Position numbers and translations under genes: made by a program
Shown: positions 52,687 through 62,038 of the stretch, in pieces
How positions within the stretch are numbered: the stretch's first letter is position 1
How the letters are laid out: each line of letters begins with the position of its first letter
Notes under the pieces: generated by a model
Database searches by the model: none
Seen by the model: only the letters and a program-made list of their open reading frames with translations
Told to the model about the DNA's origin: nothing
From: an uncultured Sphaerochaeta sp.
GTDB lineage: Bacteria > Spirochaetota > Spirochaetia > Sphaerochaetales > Sphaerochaetaceae
DNA: 64,000 nucleotides
Assembly (NCBI RefSeq): GCF_963666015.1
Contig: NZ_OY762555.1
Span: forward strand, 1,922,001-1,986,000
Direction of reading: 5' to 3'

Positions 52687-54291
52687 ATGGCCAAACACAT
52701 TTTTGTGACGGGCGGGGTCGTTTCGGGCCTCGGAAAAGGCATTACCGCAGCATCACTGGGTAGACTTTTAAAAGCAAGAGGACTGAAGATTGCAGCTCAG
52801 AAGCTCGACCCCTACATGAACGTGGACCCTGGAACAATGAGTCCCTACCAGCATGGGGAGGTTTTCGTGACCGAGGATGGTTCAGAGACCGACCTCGACC
52901 TTGGACACTACGAGAGATTCATTGACGAGGATCTGAACAAGTACAGCAACCTCACCAGCGGAAGGGTGTACTGGAACGTACTGAGCAAGGAACGTAGTGG
53001 AGCCTACTTGGGATCCACCGTCCAGATCATTCCCCATGTAACCACGGAGATCAAAGAGGCAATCTACGCACTGGACAGGAAGACCGAAGCCGAGGTAATC
53101 ATTACCGAAATCGGGGGAACCACTGGTGATATCGAGAGCCAACCCTTTTTAGAGGCCATCAGACAGATAGGGCACGAGGTGGGACAAGACAACTGTATCT
53201 TCATCCACGTAACCCTGGTTCCCTACCTGAAAAGCAGCGCAGAACACAAGAGCAAACCAACCCAGCACTCAGTGAAGGAGTTGATGGCAAGCGGTATCTT
53301 TCCCGATATCATTGTGACCCGCAGTGATGAACCACTGGAGGAGAGCATCAAGGACAAGATAGCCCTGTTCTGCAATGTGAAGCGTGACTGTGTCATCGAG
53401 AACAAGACGGTACCGGTACTCTATGAGGCTCCGATGATGCTGAGAGCCGAAAACCTCGATGAGATCGTCTGCAGGGAGCTGAAGCTGAAAACCAGAGAGC
53501 CTGACCTCTCTGAGTGGAAGACAATGCTGAAGCGCATTGAAGATGCAAAAAAACAGGTCCGCATCGCCTTGGTTGGAAAATATATCCAGCTGCATGACGC
53601 CTATCTCAGTGTGATGGAAGCACTCAAGCATGGTGGATGGGAACATGGAGCTGAAGTCCAGATCGACTGGGTGGACAGTGAAGAGGTGACCAGGGATACG
53701 GTAGAAGAGCTCCTGTGCAAAGCAGATGGCATCCTCGTTCCTGGAGGCTTCGGAGACCGAGGCATTGAAGGGAAAATACTTGCAGCCCGGTATGCCAGGG
53801 AACAAAGAATTCCCTACCTTGGAATCTGTCTCGGGATGCAAATCGCCGTCATAGAATTTGCTCGTCACGTTGTAGGATTTACCGATGCACATTCCTCTGA
53901 ATTTGCTCCCGATTCCAAGCATCCGGTTATCGCCCTGATGCCAGACCAGCGGGGAAACATCCCCAAGGGAGGGACCATGCGCCTCGGTACCTACCCCTGC
54001 ATAGTGAGACCGGGTACACTTATGAGCAAGGTATACACGCAAGCAAAGAGTACCAGAGAGCGTCACAGGCACCGCTATGAGTTCAACAATGAGTTCAGGG
54101 ATATCCTTCAGGAAAAAGGCTTGGTCATCAGTGGCACCAGTCCTGACGAAACCTTGGTGGAAGCTGTGGAGATTGCATCTCATCCCTTCTTCATCGGAGT
54201 GCAATACCACCCCGAGTTCAAGAGTAGACCAAACCGTCCACACCCGCTTTTCAGTGGCTTCATAGCTGCATCCCTCGGACAGCAGAGTTGA
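52687..54291 (+). CDS. pyrG: CTP synthase
   Basis: A 534-residue enzyme that aminates UTP to CTP with glutamine. The synthetase domain begins [16 protein letters not shown] and has [20 protein letters not shown]. The C-terminal class I amidotransferase has the Cys in GICLGMQ and His-x-Glu in QYHPEF. ATG 52687 follows AAGGAG and gives the usual N-terminus; upstream GTG 52657 would overlap the ANTAR gene. It probably shares the operon, which ties glutamine use to nitrogen control. Confidence 0.96.
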   Translation: MAKHIFVTGGVVSGLGKGITAASLGRLLKARGLKIAAQKLDPYMNVDPGTMSPYQHGEVFVTEDGSETDLDLGHYERFIDEDLNKYSNLTSGRVYWNVLSKERSGAYLGSTVQIIPHVTTEIKEAIYALDRKTEAEVIITEIGGTTGDIESQPFLEAIRQIGHEVGQDNCIFIHVTLVPYLKSSAEHKSKPTQHSVKELMASGIFPDIIVTRSDEPLEESIKDKIALFCNVKRDCVIENKTVPVLYEAPMMLRAENLDEIVCRELKLKTREPDLSEWKTMLKRIEDAKKQVRIALVGKYIQLHDAYLSVMEALKHGGWEHGAEVQIDWVDSEEVTRDTVEELLCKADGILVPGGFGDRGIEGKILAARYAREQRIPYLGICLGMQIAVIEFARHVVGFTDAHSSEFAPDSKHPVIALMPDQRGNIPKGGTMRLGTYPCIVRPGTLMSKVYTQAKSTRERHRHRYEFNNEFRDILQEKGLVISGTSPDETLVEAVEIASHPFFIGVQYHPEFKSRPNRPHPLFSGFIAASLGQQS

Positions 54292-54332
54292 CAGTTTGCC
54301 TTCTCTGCGATAATTTTGGATATGCGTTCAGC

Positions 54333-54405
54333 GGGGCCATAGCTCATCTGGTAGAGCGACTGGTTCGCAATCAGTAGGTAGAGGGTTCGAGTCCCTTTGG
54401 CTCCA
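54333..54405 (+). tRNA. tRNA-Ala(CGC)
   Basis: A 73-nt cloverleaf: acceptor GGGGCCA/TGGCTCC, D arm GCTC/GAGC, anticodon arm ACTGG/TCAGT with loop TTCGCAA (anticodon CGC at 54366-54368) and TTCGAGT T-loop. G3-U70, the alanine identity pair, is present. CCA is not encoded. Confidence 0.95.
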
Positions 54406-54413
54406 GCATACAG

Positions 54414-54435
54414 ACCCGTCTCGAAAGAGGCGGGT
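54414..54435 (+). terminator. Terminator after tRNA-Ala
   Basis: ACCCGTCTC/GAGGCGGGT stem (one G-T pair) with a GAAA loop, followed by TTGTTGTATTTTT. Confidence 0.8.
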
Positions 54436-54485
54436 TTGTTGTATTTTTCCGGCGCAAAAACCTTTTCAGTCTCACTGCTTCACGA

Positions 54486-54518
54486 TTGCATTTTTGAATA
54501 CACAATGGTAAAATGCAA
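54486..54518 (+). promoter_or_regulatory. Promoter and operator of the second ABC importer operon
   Basis: -35 TTGCAT (54486-54491) and -10 TAAAAT (54509-54514) are 17 bp apart. A perfect inverted repeat TTGCATTTT/AAAATGCAA (54486-54494 and 54510-54518) covers both boxes. A repressor site is likely; no regulator gene is adjacent. Confidence 0.65.
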
Positions 54519-54615
54519 CTACTTGCAACAATGGAGAAAACGAGCTGGAACAGATCCCAACCCATCTGTCATCGTTTGCAAGGCACACACCTATCACCTG
54601 AAAGGAGAGAAAACG

Positions 54616-55932
54616 ATGAAAAAACTAGTGATGGTTTTGTTAGTACTTCTTACATTAGGACTCCTGTTCTCAGCAGGCAAGACAGAATCCAAGACTGGGA
54701 CAGAAGAAATCACCTTGGAGTGGTGGACCTGGGATCCTGAGCTACTTGAACAGAATGAGCAGATCATCAGTGCCTTCGAGGCGGCCAACCCTGGGGTTAC
54801 CATCAATAACACCATTGTAGGCACCAAGGAGTATTGGACCAAGATCCGCATCCAGGCCAATCAGAACAAGCTTCCTGATGTCTTCACGATGAGCTCTGGG
54901 TACATTGAGGAGTGGGCGAAGGCCGGTCTTTTATACAATCTTGATTCCTTCATCAAGAATGACGACACCTTTACAAACTTCTATCAGTCCATTTTTGATA
55001 CCAGCCGGGAAATCAGCAACACAGACAGTTATTATTCAATTCCCTTTGCATTGGTCACTACGGTACTCTATTACAACAAGGATGCCTTTGACGCAGCCGG
55101 AGTTGCCTACCCGAGTGATGGCTGGACCTGGGATGACTTCAAGAAAGCAGCCAAGCAGCTCACCATCGACAAGAACGGAGACGGAAAAACCGACCAGTGG
55201 GGACACTGGTTCTATGGCCGCTACGCGCATATAGAGCCTTGGGTTTATGCGAATAATGGAAAACTCATTGATAAGAACACCATGCAGTTCAATCCTGACA
55301 AGAATGCTATGGATGCCATCAAGATGCTGACTGACCTTGTTCTCGTTGACAAGGTTGCCCCTCCCCAGAAGGACATGACCAGCTTCCAGCAGCAGGATGT
55401 CTTCTCCCAGGAAGTGGCGGCAATGTGGGTCGATGGATCCTGGTTCGTCGATACACTCCGAAAGAATGTAGGCAATGACATGCGATGGGGCATTGCACGG
55501 GTTCCCAGTGGACCTGATGGGCCGAGCAATCTCACCTATGGATGGCCAGACAGCTATGCCCTCGCGCCTAACACCAAGCATCCTGAAATGGCATGGAAGT
55601 TTGCCAAGTACGTTGCCGGAGAGGGAATCAACCTGGATGTCTACATGGCAGGAAAAATTCCCTCTGCCAAGAGACTTGCAGAAGATCCCCTGTTTGCCGA
55701 TCCAAGCAAACAGCCAGGCGAGGAGATGAACCTACTGATCGAGCAGGCGAGCGGACCCATGACCACCAGCTACACCATGGGATGGAGTGAATGGAGAGGC
55801 TATGGTGGCTCTGAGTCTCTTGGGCTTAACGGTACCATCGATGCCATCATCAACAGTCATATGAGCTTTGACGAGGCTTTTACAAAGGGAACAGAGAACA
55901 TCAACTCTGTCTTGAAGCGGTATTATAAGTAA
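54616..55932 (+). CDS. Extracellular sugar-binding protein of an ABC importer
   Basis: A 438-residue solute-binding protein with signal peptide MKKLVMVLLVLLTLGLLFSA and no lipobox cysteine. Family features include WWTWDPELLEQNEQIISAFE, NKLPDVFTMSSGY and DVFSQEVAAMWVDGSWF. Start at 54616 after AAAGGAG. First gene of a four-gene operon with two permeases and a phosphodiester glycosidase. The ligand is unknown and may be a glycan released by, or carrying, a phosphodiester-linked sugar. Confidence 0.92.
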   Translation: MKKLVMVLLVLLTLGLLFSAGKTESKTGTEEITLEWWTWDPELLEQNEQIISAFEAANPGVTINNTIVGTKEYWTKIRIQANQNKLPDVFTMSSGYIEEWAKAGLLYNLDSFIKNDDTFTNFYQSIFDTSREISNTDSYYSIPFALVTTVLYYNKDAFDAAGVAYPSDGWTWDDFKKAAKQLTIDKNGDGKTDQWGHWFYGRYAHIEPWVYANNGKLIDKNTMQFNPDKNAMDAIKMLTDLVLVDKVAPPQKDMTSFQQQDVFSQEVAAMWVDGSWFVDTLRKNVGNDMRWGIARVPSGPDGPSNLTYGWPDSYALAPNTKHPEMAWKFAKYVAGEGINLDVYMAGKIPSAKRLAEDPLFADPSKQPGEEMNLLIEQASGPMTTSYTMGWSEWRGYGGSESLGLNGTIDAIINSHMSFDEAFTKGTENINSVLKRYYK

Positions 55933-55951
55933 CGTACAGTATATGAAAGAG

Positions 55952-55979
55952 CTGGTTGTCTGGAAGGTCAGGCAACCAG
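55952..55979 (+). other. Intercistronic stem-loop in the second ABC importer operon
   Basis: CTGGTTGTCTG pairs with CAGGCAACCAG (11 bp, one G-T) between the binding-protein and first permease genes. No T-tract follows. The position matches the hairpin in the xyloside operon. Confidence 0.7.
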
Positions 55980-56001
55980 TCTCACTAGAGAGGAAGCGTA
56001 C

Positions 56002-56889
56002 ATGAACCACCCCCCATACCGATGGCACAGCAAGCTCACTCCCTGGGTGTTCATCATCCCTACCGTAATCGGCCTTCTGGTATTCCGTCTCATCCCTATC
56101 GTCTCTTCCCTCTACCTCAGCTTTACCGATTGGAATCTCTTGAGCTCCCCTGCATTCATCAAACTCGGAAATTATCAGGAGCTACTTTCCAGTGAGGAGT
56201 TCATAGGAATTGTACTGAATACCTTGCAGTTCTCCTTGATCTACGTTGTTGGGTCCATCGTCTTTGGACTTGCCCTTGCTGTCCTCATCAATGTACGGAT
56301 CAAGGGAATTTCCTTCTTCCGCTCAGCCATCTACCTCCCCGTGGTAACCTCTGCTGTAGCAGTGGGAATCATCTGGAACTGGATGCTCGGCCCCACCTAT
56401 GGGTTGGTGAACAACCTTATCGAGGCAATTGGGTTTACCCCACCATACTGGCTTGGGGATACCCGCCTTGTACTCAACACCGTAGCTTCGGTACAAGTCT
56501 GGAAAATGAGCGGCTACTATATGATCATCTTCCTAGCCGGTTTACAGGGAATAAACAGGGATACACTGGAATCAGCACGAGTTGATGGGGCCAATGCATT
56601 CCAGAGTTTCTTCAGGATTACCCTACCCATGCTGATGCCAACCCTGTTTTTCGTTCTCACCATCACCATCATTGACTCGTTCAAAAACTTCGAGCTGATC
56701 TATGCCATGACCAAGGGAGGCCCACAGAACGCGAGCAGCACCCTAGTCTATGATGTTTACCTCAATGCTTTCGTCTACTACCGGGTAGGCTATGCCTCAG
56801 CGGTTGCCTATATCCTCCTGCTCTTCGTTGGGCTGATGACCATTTTCAACTTCTACATCAAGAAGCATCTAGTCCAAAACTTGGATTGA
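56002..56889 (+). CDS. Sugar ABC transporter permease, MalF/UgpA type
   Basis: A 295-residue permease with six membrane helices. The EAA loop is DTLESARVDGANAFQSFFRI with LPMLMP. Start after GAGAGGAAG. It pairs with the downstream MalG-type permease. Confidence 0.93.
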   Translation: MNHPPYRWHSKLTPWVFIIPTVIGLLVFRLIPIVSSLYLSFTDWNLLSSPAFIKLGNYQELLSSEEFIGIVLNTLQFSLIYVVGSIVFGLALAVLINVRIKGISFFRSAIYLPVVTSAVAVGIIWNWMLGPTYGLVNNLIEAIGFTPPYWLGDTRLVLNTVASVQVWKMSGYYMIIFLAGLQGINRDTLESARVDGANAFQSFFRITLPMLMPTLFFVLTITIIDSFKNFELIYAMTKGGPQNASSTLVYDVYLNAFVYYRVGYASAVAYILLLFVGLMTIFNFYIKKHLVQNLD

Positions 56890-56900
56890 GGAGAAAGACG

Positions 56901-57737
56901 GTGAAACAAAAAAACACAGACCGATATCGTCTCCTGTTGATCGCCGTTGTTGCGATTCTCTATATCTTCCCCTTCCTCTGGATGGTCTCCAACTCATTCA
57001 TGTCGGAGAAGAACATCTTCTCCGTACCCCCGAAGTTCATCCCCGACCTTCTCTTCACCGACCAGGTGTTTGATAATTACAAGGAAGTCTTCACCCAGTA
57101 CAACTTCGGCAGATACACCATCAACAGTCTCTGGGTCTATGCATTGGCAGCATTTGGACAGATCCTGGTCTGTTCGCTTGCTGGATTTGCGCTATCAACC
57201 ATGCAATTCAAGGGAAAGAATCTCATTTTCTCCCTCCTGATCTTTACGCTCATGATCCCCGTTCAGGTGACCATTATCCCTGAGTACTATCTCTTTCTCA
57301 AACTCAACTGGATGGACACCTATCTCCCCTTGATCGTACCCTCTTTCCTTGCTGGAGCCTTTGGGACCTTTATGCTCAAGGAGTTCTTTGCCCAAGTACC
57401 CCGCCCGCTCTTTGATGCAGGGATCATAGATGGGGTGAATGCCTACCAGATGTTTGCACGCATCTACCTACCTCAAGCCTCCAGTCCTATCGCTACCCTG
57501 TTCATCATTGCATTCATGAATAATTGGAACGATCTGCTACGACCCATGCTCTATATCTCAAGCAGGAATCTCTATACCGTGACCATTGCCCTCTCCCAGT
57601 TCCAGAACCAGTATGGAGTCAAATGGAACCTATTGCTGGCAGGAAGTGTGCTCTCCGTACTTCCTCTGCTCATCATCTTTGCGTTCAGCCAACGGTACAT
57701 CATCGAGAGCACCATGAATTCAGGCATCAAGGGGTAG
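56901..57737 (+). CDS. Sugar ABC transporter permease, MalG/UgpE type
   Basis: A 278-residue permease with six helices. The EAA-loop region is PRPLFDAGIIDGVNAYQMF, with YLPQASSP. GTG 56901 follows GAGGAG and is preferred; the frame could open at TTG 56886. No ATPase gene follows; a shared, multitask ATPase encoded elsewhere is likely. Confidence 0.92.
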   Translation: MKQKNTDRYRLLLIAVVAILYIFPFLWMVSNSFMSEKNIFSVPPKFIPDLLFTDQVFDNYKEVFTQYNFGRYTINSLWVYALAAFGQILVCSLAGFALSTMQFKGKNLIFSLLIFTLMIPVQVTIIPEYYLFLKLNWMDTYLPLIVPSFLAGAFGTFMLKEFFAQVPRPLFDAGIIDGVNAYQMFARIYLPQASSPIATLFIIAFMNNWNDLLRPMLYISSRNLYTVTIALSQFQNQYGVKWNLLLAGSVLSVLPLLIIFAFSQRYIIESTMNSGIKG

Positions 57738-57738
57738 T

Positions 57739-59091
57739 ATGAGAAACACCATCATTACCGAGACCCATCAAAACAAGGAGATACAACGTTTCCAGGTTGT
57801 AGAGGCGTTTACATGGAAAAACCTGCAGTTCGCCTCTCCTGGTTTCGATGCAGGAGCAATTAGGGAGATTGCAAGGCTTTACCGACTCAACATCGTGGAG
57901 AAAGACCCCTCTGCTTATGGCAGACTGGTCTTCTTTCATGTACCTGAGAATGTCGAGCTTCCTTTTTCCCCTCATAGCGAAAGTACGTGGTTTTTCTCTC
58001 GAAACATTACCGCAAAAGTGCAACTCCAGAGGCTAGCAAATGAGGGTAATCTCTACTGGGAGGGAACATGGGTAAGCAAGGATGCTTCTGCCAGGCTGTT
58101 CCTTAACCAGCTGGAGACAGCGCAACACCTTGAGATGGTTTCGGGCGAAAAGGATGAGATTACCTTCATCCCCATTGATGGGAAGATTGGATTTCCCTCT
58201 TCCCTTGCCTCTCCCCTTGTCGTAAACTCCCATTTTTTCCTAATGGACCCCACCGACCTCGATTCCCCGTTCTGTGAACTTGGCACCCCTCACGGTCTCG
58301 CGCTCAAGGATGGAGAGGTACTCAATCCACCACTGAACCATCGGCCTTGTCTCTTGGTGGATACCACAGGGACCTGCCATACTACACAGGTTGAACTGAC
58401 TGACTTAGTGGTGGAAATTGATTCTCTGCAGTACCGACATGAAAGAAATGCAATCTTTTACTTCCGCCCCGAAACCTGTATTACTCCAAGCAGTAGTGGT
58501 ACCGATATTGTCATAACCGGTAATACCGTTGTGGCAGTTAAGCAGGGAGGAAATACGAGAGTGCCAATGGCTGGGTTTGTCCTCAACCTTAGGAATGAGA
58601 TTTCTCTCCAGGATACCACTGTTCGCTTTCTTGGTTTGGAAGCATACCAGTTCGGCGTCCAAGTAGGGCCACCCATGATGAGGAAATCGAGTATGGTCGA
58701 CACGCTCTGCTGTCCATTTTTTACTCCACTCGTTGCTGAGACTTCCTTTCCACCAACCGTCTATCCACTGCCGTTCTCATCAGCCCGGGCTGCTCGTATC
58801 GCACTGGGGACAAATAGAGAGGGAGAGCCTGTACTGATTTGGGCTGAAGGGGCAAGCAAGCGAAATTACCAGAGGGAAAAGGAGAGCGCAGGGGCTTCCT
58901 TGCTCGAGTTGGCACAGTTTTGTGACCGACAACACTACCAGGAGATCATCAACCTTGATGGTGGAGGGTCGTCACAGATTATCTATGAAGGAAAAAGATA
59001 CCTGAAGATTGCCGATCGATATGAGGACAATAGCGAAGCTGAGCGCCCAGTCCCCCTTGCACTGGTTTTTAGCGCTTCCTGTTCGCAGTAA
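57739..59091 (+). CDS. Phosphodiester glycosidase (NAGPA-domain) family protein
   Basis: A 450-residue protein. The C-terminal domain (about 250-445) carries the family signature INLDGGGSSQIIYEG. This domain hydrolyses sugar phosphodiesters, as in N-acetylglucosamine-1-phosphodiester alpha-N-acetylglucosaminidase, or acts in exopolysaccharide metabolism. The N-terminal 230 residues are unassigned and no signal peptide is seen, so it should act on imported material. Directly follows the permease gene. Its end overlaps the convergent MFS gene by 23 bases. Confidence 0.8.
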   Translation: MRNTIITETHQNKEIQRFQVVEAFTWKNLQFASPGFDAGAIREIARLYRLNIVEKDPSAYGRLVFFHVPENVELPFSPHSESTWFFSRNITAKVQLQRLANEGNLYWEGTWVSKDASARLFLNQLETAQHLEMVSGEKDEITFIPIDGKIGFPSSLASPLVVNSHFFLMDPTDLDSPFCELGTPHGLALKDGEVLNPPLNHRPCLLVDTTGTCHTTQVELTDLVVEIDSLQYRHERNAIFYFRPETCITPSSSGTDIVITGNTVVAVKQGGNTRVPMAGFVLNLRNEISLQDTTVRFLGLEAYQFGVQVGPPMMRKSSMVDTLCCPFFTPLVAETSFPPTVYPLPFSSARAARIALGTNREGEPVLIWAEGASKRNYQREKESAGASLLELAQFCDRQHYQEIINLDGGGSSQIIYEGKRYLKIADRYEDNSEAERPVPLALVFSASCSQ

Positions 59092-60220
59092 TCAGGACCA
59101 ACCCAGAAACAGACAACAGTACCAAACAGAGCATGATCGCCGTATTGTAGGAACCAGTGGTATCAGCAATCCAACCACCGATGCCAGGGGCAATGATACC
59201 GGCAAGGCCGTATGAGAGGAAAACCAGGGGATAGCGCTTGGAAAACGCTGTTACCCCATAGGTCTTGGAGAGATACCCTGCATAAAGCACAAACTGTGAG
59301 CCAAACAAGAAGCCCAGAACAAGCACGCTTGCCAGAAATATTAAGTCACCCGATGCAACTCGTACCAGTACATAGAAAAGAGAAGCAAGCAGGAGTGACC
59401 AAGGAATAACACGATAGCCCGTCCTGTCAAAGATGTATCCCCATATAATCCTGCCGCTTAGGTTCCCAAGTGAGAACAGGACAACAGAAAGCACGGTCAT
59501 CTCCTCAGCAAGGCCCTTGGAGAGAGCATAGGGAGCAAGGTTGCCTACAAGCAGCAATCCAGCGAAGGTTCCACTGAACATCCCGAGGATACTGAGAACC
59601 ATAGGCTTCTCAGAATGGGCTTGATGCACTTGCATCTCCCCTGACTTCTTTCCTGTGGCCGCGGGGGGGAAAGAGAGCAACAACGCGGCAAGGAAGAGCA
59701 GCAATCCACTGACAAGACCATAGAAGAAGAAGAAACGATCCAACGAAAGACCAGAGAGTTTACCTGCCTCAATAACGGAGGAAAGAATGATAGCCCCTCC
59801 CCCAAACCCTCCAACAGAGAGGCCGGTGATCAGTCCCTTTTGGCGAGGGAACCACTGCATCCCCACCGAGAGGGGAACCACATAGGCAAAACCAATCCCA
59901 GAACCCGCGACAAATCCTACTGCAAGCAACAAGAGAGGAAAGGAACCATGGGAACGGGATGCCAGGAAATACCCTGCCATATAGAGAAGAGCACCTATGA
60001 GGGCTGGGATTCTTGGGCCTTTCCTGGCCAACATGTGGCCGGAGTACACCATAACCAAGGTAAAGACAGCGATGCTCAAACCGAAGACAAATCCACTCTC
60101 TCCGTTGCTGATACCATAACTCTCAGCAAGCCATGGGGTAAGGGTACTCCAGGCATAGATTCCCCCCAATATGGTTTGCATAATCAGTCCGGCAATCAGG
60201 ACAATCCAACGGTTGTGCAT
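59069..60220 (-). CDS. MFS transporter, OFA (oxalate/formate antiporter-like) family
   Basis: A 383-residue transporter with 12 helices. The N-terminus (GLIMQTILGGIYAWSTLTPW) and YVVPLSVGMQWFPRQKGL are diagnostic of the OFA family, which exchanges small carboxylates. Substrate not determined. ATG 60220 follows AAGGAG. The promoter is covered by a long palindrome. Confidence 0.87.
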   Translation of the reverse strand: MHNRWIVLIAGLIMQTILGGIYAWSTLTPWLAESYGISNGESGFVFGLSIAVFTLVMVYSGHMLARKGPRIPALIGALLYMAGYFLASRSHGSFPLLLLAVGFVAGSGIGFAYVVPLSVGMQWFPRQKGLITGLSVGGFGGGAIILSSVIEAGKLSGLSLDRFFFFYGLVSGLLLFLAALLLSFPPAATGKKSGEMQVHQAHSEKPMVLSILGMFSGTFAGLLLVGNLAPYALSKGLAEEMTVLSVVLFSLGNLSGRIIWGYIFDRTGYRVIPWSLLLASLFYVLVRVASGDLIFLASVLVLGFLFGSQFVLYAGYLSKTYGVTAFSKRYPLVFLSYGLAGIIAPGIGGWIADTTGSYNTAIMLCLVLLSVSGLVLITANRKR

Positions 60221-60232
60221 CGGCACTCCTTA

Positions 60233-60278
60233 AGACAAAATTTTTAGGCAGTATAAAAATTTTGTCTAGATGGTGCAA
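60233..60278 (-). promoter_or_regulatory. Palindromic operator straddling the MFS promoter
   Basis: AGACAAAATTTTTA (60233-60246) and its exact complement (60254-60267) are separated by 7 nt. On the minus strand -35 TTGCAC (60273-60278) and -10 TATACT (60250-60255) are 17 bp apart; the -10 sits in the gap and the edge of one arm. Strong candidate for repressor control. Confidence 0.75.
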
Positions 60279-60296
60279 GCATCATGGCCCAAGCTC

Positions 60297-61664
60297 TTAC
60301 GTGTTGCTGTATGATCCCTGATGGAGATGGCGAAAGACCAGATACAGAATAAACAGGGCAGAGAGAGAGTCGGCAATGGGAAAGGCAAGATAGATTCCCT
60401 GTGCTCCGAGGTAGTTTCCAAGCAGTAAGATCAACGGAACCAAGAGAACAAATTGCCTTCCTATCCAGAGCACGAGTGCCGGCAAGGCCTTCCCGATCGC
60501 CTGAAAAAAGGCTGTTCCTACACTCTGCATTCCCAAGAACGGCAGACTGGCCAACAGCAATCTGGCTGCAGGCACTGCCCTTTCCAGCAATTGCTCATCC
60601 TTGGTAAAGAGGCGAAGAAAGACAACAGGAAACAGGGTAACAAGCAGCAGGAAGAAACATCCAATGAGAAAAGTCATAAGAAGTGAGGCCTTGAGTACAC
60701 GCGAGACCTCCTCATTCCGTTTTGCACCTGCGTGGTAGCCCACGATTGGCTGGAATCCCTGGACAATACCTGAGATCGGCATATTGAAAAACATCAACAA
60801 TGTCCAGATGACCCCATAAGCAGCAATGGCAAGAGTATCTCCATGGAGAAGCAGGCTTCTGTTGACCACAATGGTCACCACACTGGTCCCAAGCTGTCTC
60901 ACCAACGTAGGAGAACCAAGAGAAGCTATCCGCCCAAACACCTGAAAGAACGGAGTCCCTTCACCTTTCCTGATAGAGAATGCAGAACGACGAGAGGAAA
61001 GAATGTAAAAGGCAAACACAGCTGAGGCTGATTGGCCAACTACCGTTGCCACAGCAGCCCCCATCACCCCCCAGCCAAGGACGATGATCAGCAGAAAATC
61101 AAGCAGGATATTGCACCCATTTCCGATGATGCTGGCAACCATCGATGCTTTTGCTTTCCCTTGGGAACGCAAGAGTGCATTCAGAACAGTGGAGAGGGTG
61201 ATGAACGGAGATCCGGCAAGCAAAAATCCCAGGTAGCTTCGCACCAACGGGTAGGTCTCAGTATCAGAGCCCAGCATGGATGCAAGCTGTGGGAAAAACA
61301 GCAATCCCATCCCACCAAGAGTGACTGAGATAAAGAGCATACCGCCCACACTGACGAAGGCAGTTCTTCCTGCCGCCTCCCTCTCTCCAGCTCCTAGTTG
61401 CCGGGAAACCAGGGAAGCTCCTCCAATGCCCATCATCAGTGCTGTTGCCGTAAGTATCAGGTAACCACCCATGGAAATCCCAAGCGCAGCAAGACCGACA
61501 GGTCCGACTGACCGACCGACGAACAACATATCGACCATCGTGTAGAGGGTATTCACCAAGAGAGCGATCATGGCTGGCACGGATAGCTTGGCAAGGAGAC
61601 GGATCACTCTTCGGTCATCCAGCAGTATTTGCTGGCTATTCTTCGTCTCTCTCTGGTCTTCCAT
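60297..61664 (-). CDS. MATE family efflux transporter
   Basis: A 455-residue multidrug/toxin extruder with 12 helices in two MatE halves. LAKLSVPAMIALLVNTLYTMVD opens the first, and FGRIASLGSPTLVRQLGTS the second. GIVQGFQPIVGYHAGAKR is typical of the DinF/NorM-like group. Exchanges Na+ or H+ for cationic compounds; substrate unknown. Start after GGGGAGAG. Monocistronic. Confidence 0.92.
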   Translation of the reverse strand: MEDQRETKNSQQILLDDRRVIRLLAKLSVPAMIALLVNTLYTMVDMLFVGRSVGPVGLAALGISMGGYLILTATALMMGIGGASLVSRQLGAGEREAAGRTAFVSVGGMLFISVTLGGMGLLFFPQLASMLGSDTETYPLVRSYLGFLLAGSPFITLSTVLNALLRSQGKAKASMVASIIGNGCNILLDFLLIIVLGWGVMGAAVATVVGQSASAVFAFYILSSRRSAFSIRKGEGTPFFQVFGRIASLGSPTLVRQLGTSVVTIVVNRSLLLHGDTLAIAAYGVIWTLLMFFNMPISGIVQGFQPIVGYHAGAKRNEEVSRVLKASLLMTFLIGCFFLLLVTLFPVVFLRLFTKDEQLLERAVPAARLLLASLPFLGMQSVGTAFFQAIGKALPALVLWIGRQFVLLVPLILLLGNYLGAQGIYLAFPIADSLSALFILYLVFRHLHQGSYSNT

Positions 61665-61852
61665 GTATATTCTCTCCCCTGTGCATCATATGGATATGCA
61701 TGGATGATACTTGAGAATATTCTTTCTCACAACGTAAAAACCTGTTATAAGCGAGAGAATTGGAGAGAAATGCACGGTTAAAAGCCATGTATATACGGTG
61801 GTAATGAAGCTTCATTCACCCCGTTCTGGACTCTGTCAGGAGCCCATAATAA

Positions 61853-61873
61853 AACCCTCCGACCGGGAGGGTT
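61853..61873 (-). terminator. Intrinsic terminator after the small basic protein gene
   Basis: AACCCTCC/GGAGGGTT stem, 5-nt loop, followed on the minus strand by TTATTATGGG. It lies 16 bases beyond the stop of the small gene at 61890 and has no other obvious owner. Confidence 0.75.
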
Positions 61874-61889
61874 CTTTGGCTACTCAGGG

Positions 61890-61997
61890 TTATTTCCTTC
61901 GGTTATTCCCCTTCTTCACCACCACAATCTCATCGTACCATCGTTCAGGAGAACCGTCAAATTTTTTCGTATCATGAATATGCTTTGTTCTTGACAT
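61890..61997 (-). CDS. Small basic protein, 35 residues, unknown function
   Basis: A 35-codon frame on the minus strand, beginning MSRTKHIHDTKKFDGSP and ending VVVKKGNNRRK. It is rich in Lys/Arg, hydrophilic and well composed, and ends just before an intrinsic terminator. No Shine-Dalgarno is visible at ATG 61997. The reading frame is open slightly upstream. It could be a small nucleic-acid- or ribosome-binding protein; I do not recognise it. The rest of the 370-bp gap (61665-61850) shows nothing clear. Confidence 0.5.
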   Translation of the reverse strand: MSRTKHIHDTKKFDGSPERWYDEIVVVKKGNNRRK

Positions 61998-62020
61998 TAC
62001 TGTGTGATACACACTATTGT
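61991..62020 (+). promoter_or_regulatory. padR promoter with operator in the spacer
   Basis: -35 TTGACA (61991-61996) and -10 TATTGT (62015-62020), 18 bp apart. The spacer holds TGTGT-GAT-ACACA (62001-62013), flanked symmetrically by TA and TA. It is a likely autoregulatory PadR site. The -35 overlaps the start codon of the divergent small gene. Confidence 0.55.
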
Positions 62021-62038
62021 GAAAGTACGAGGTTTCAT

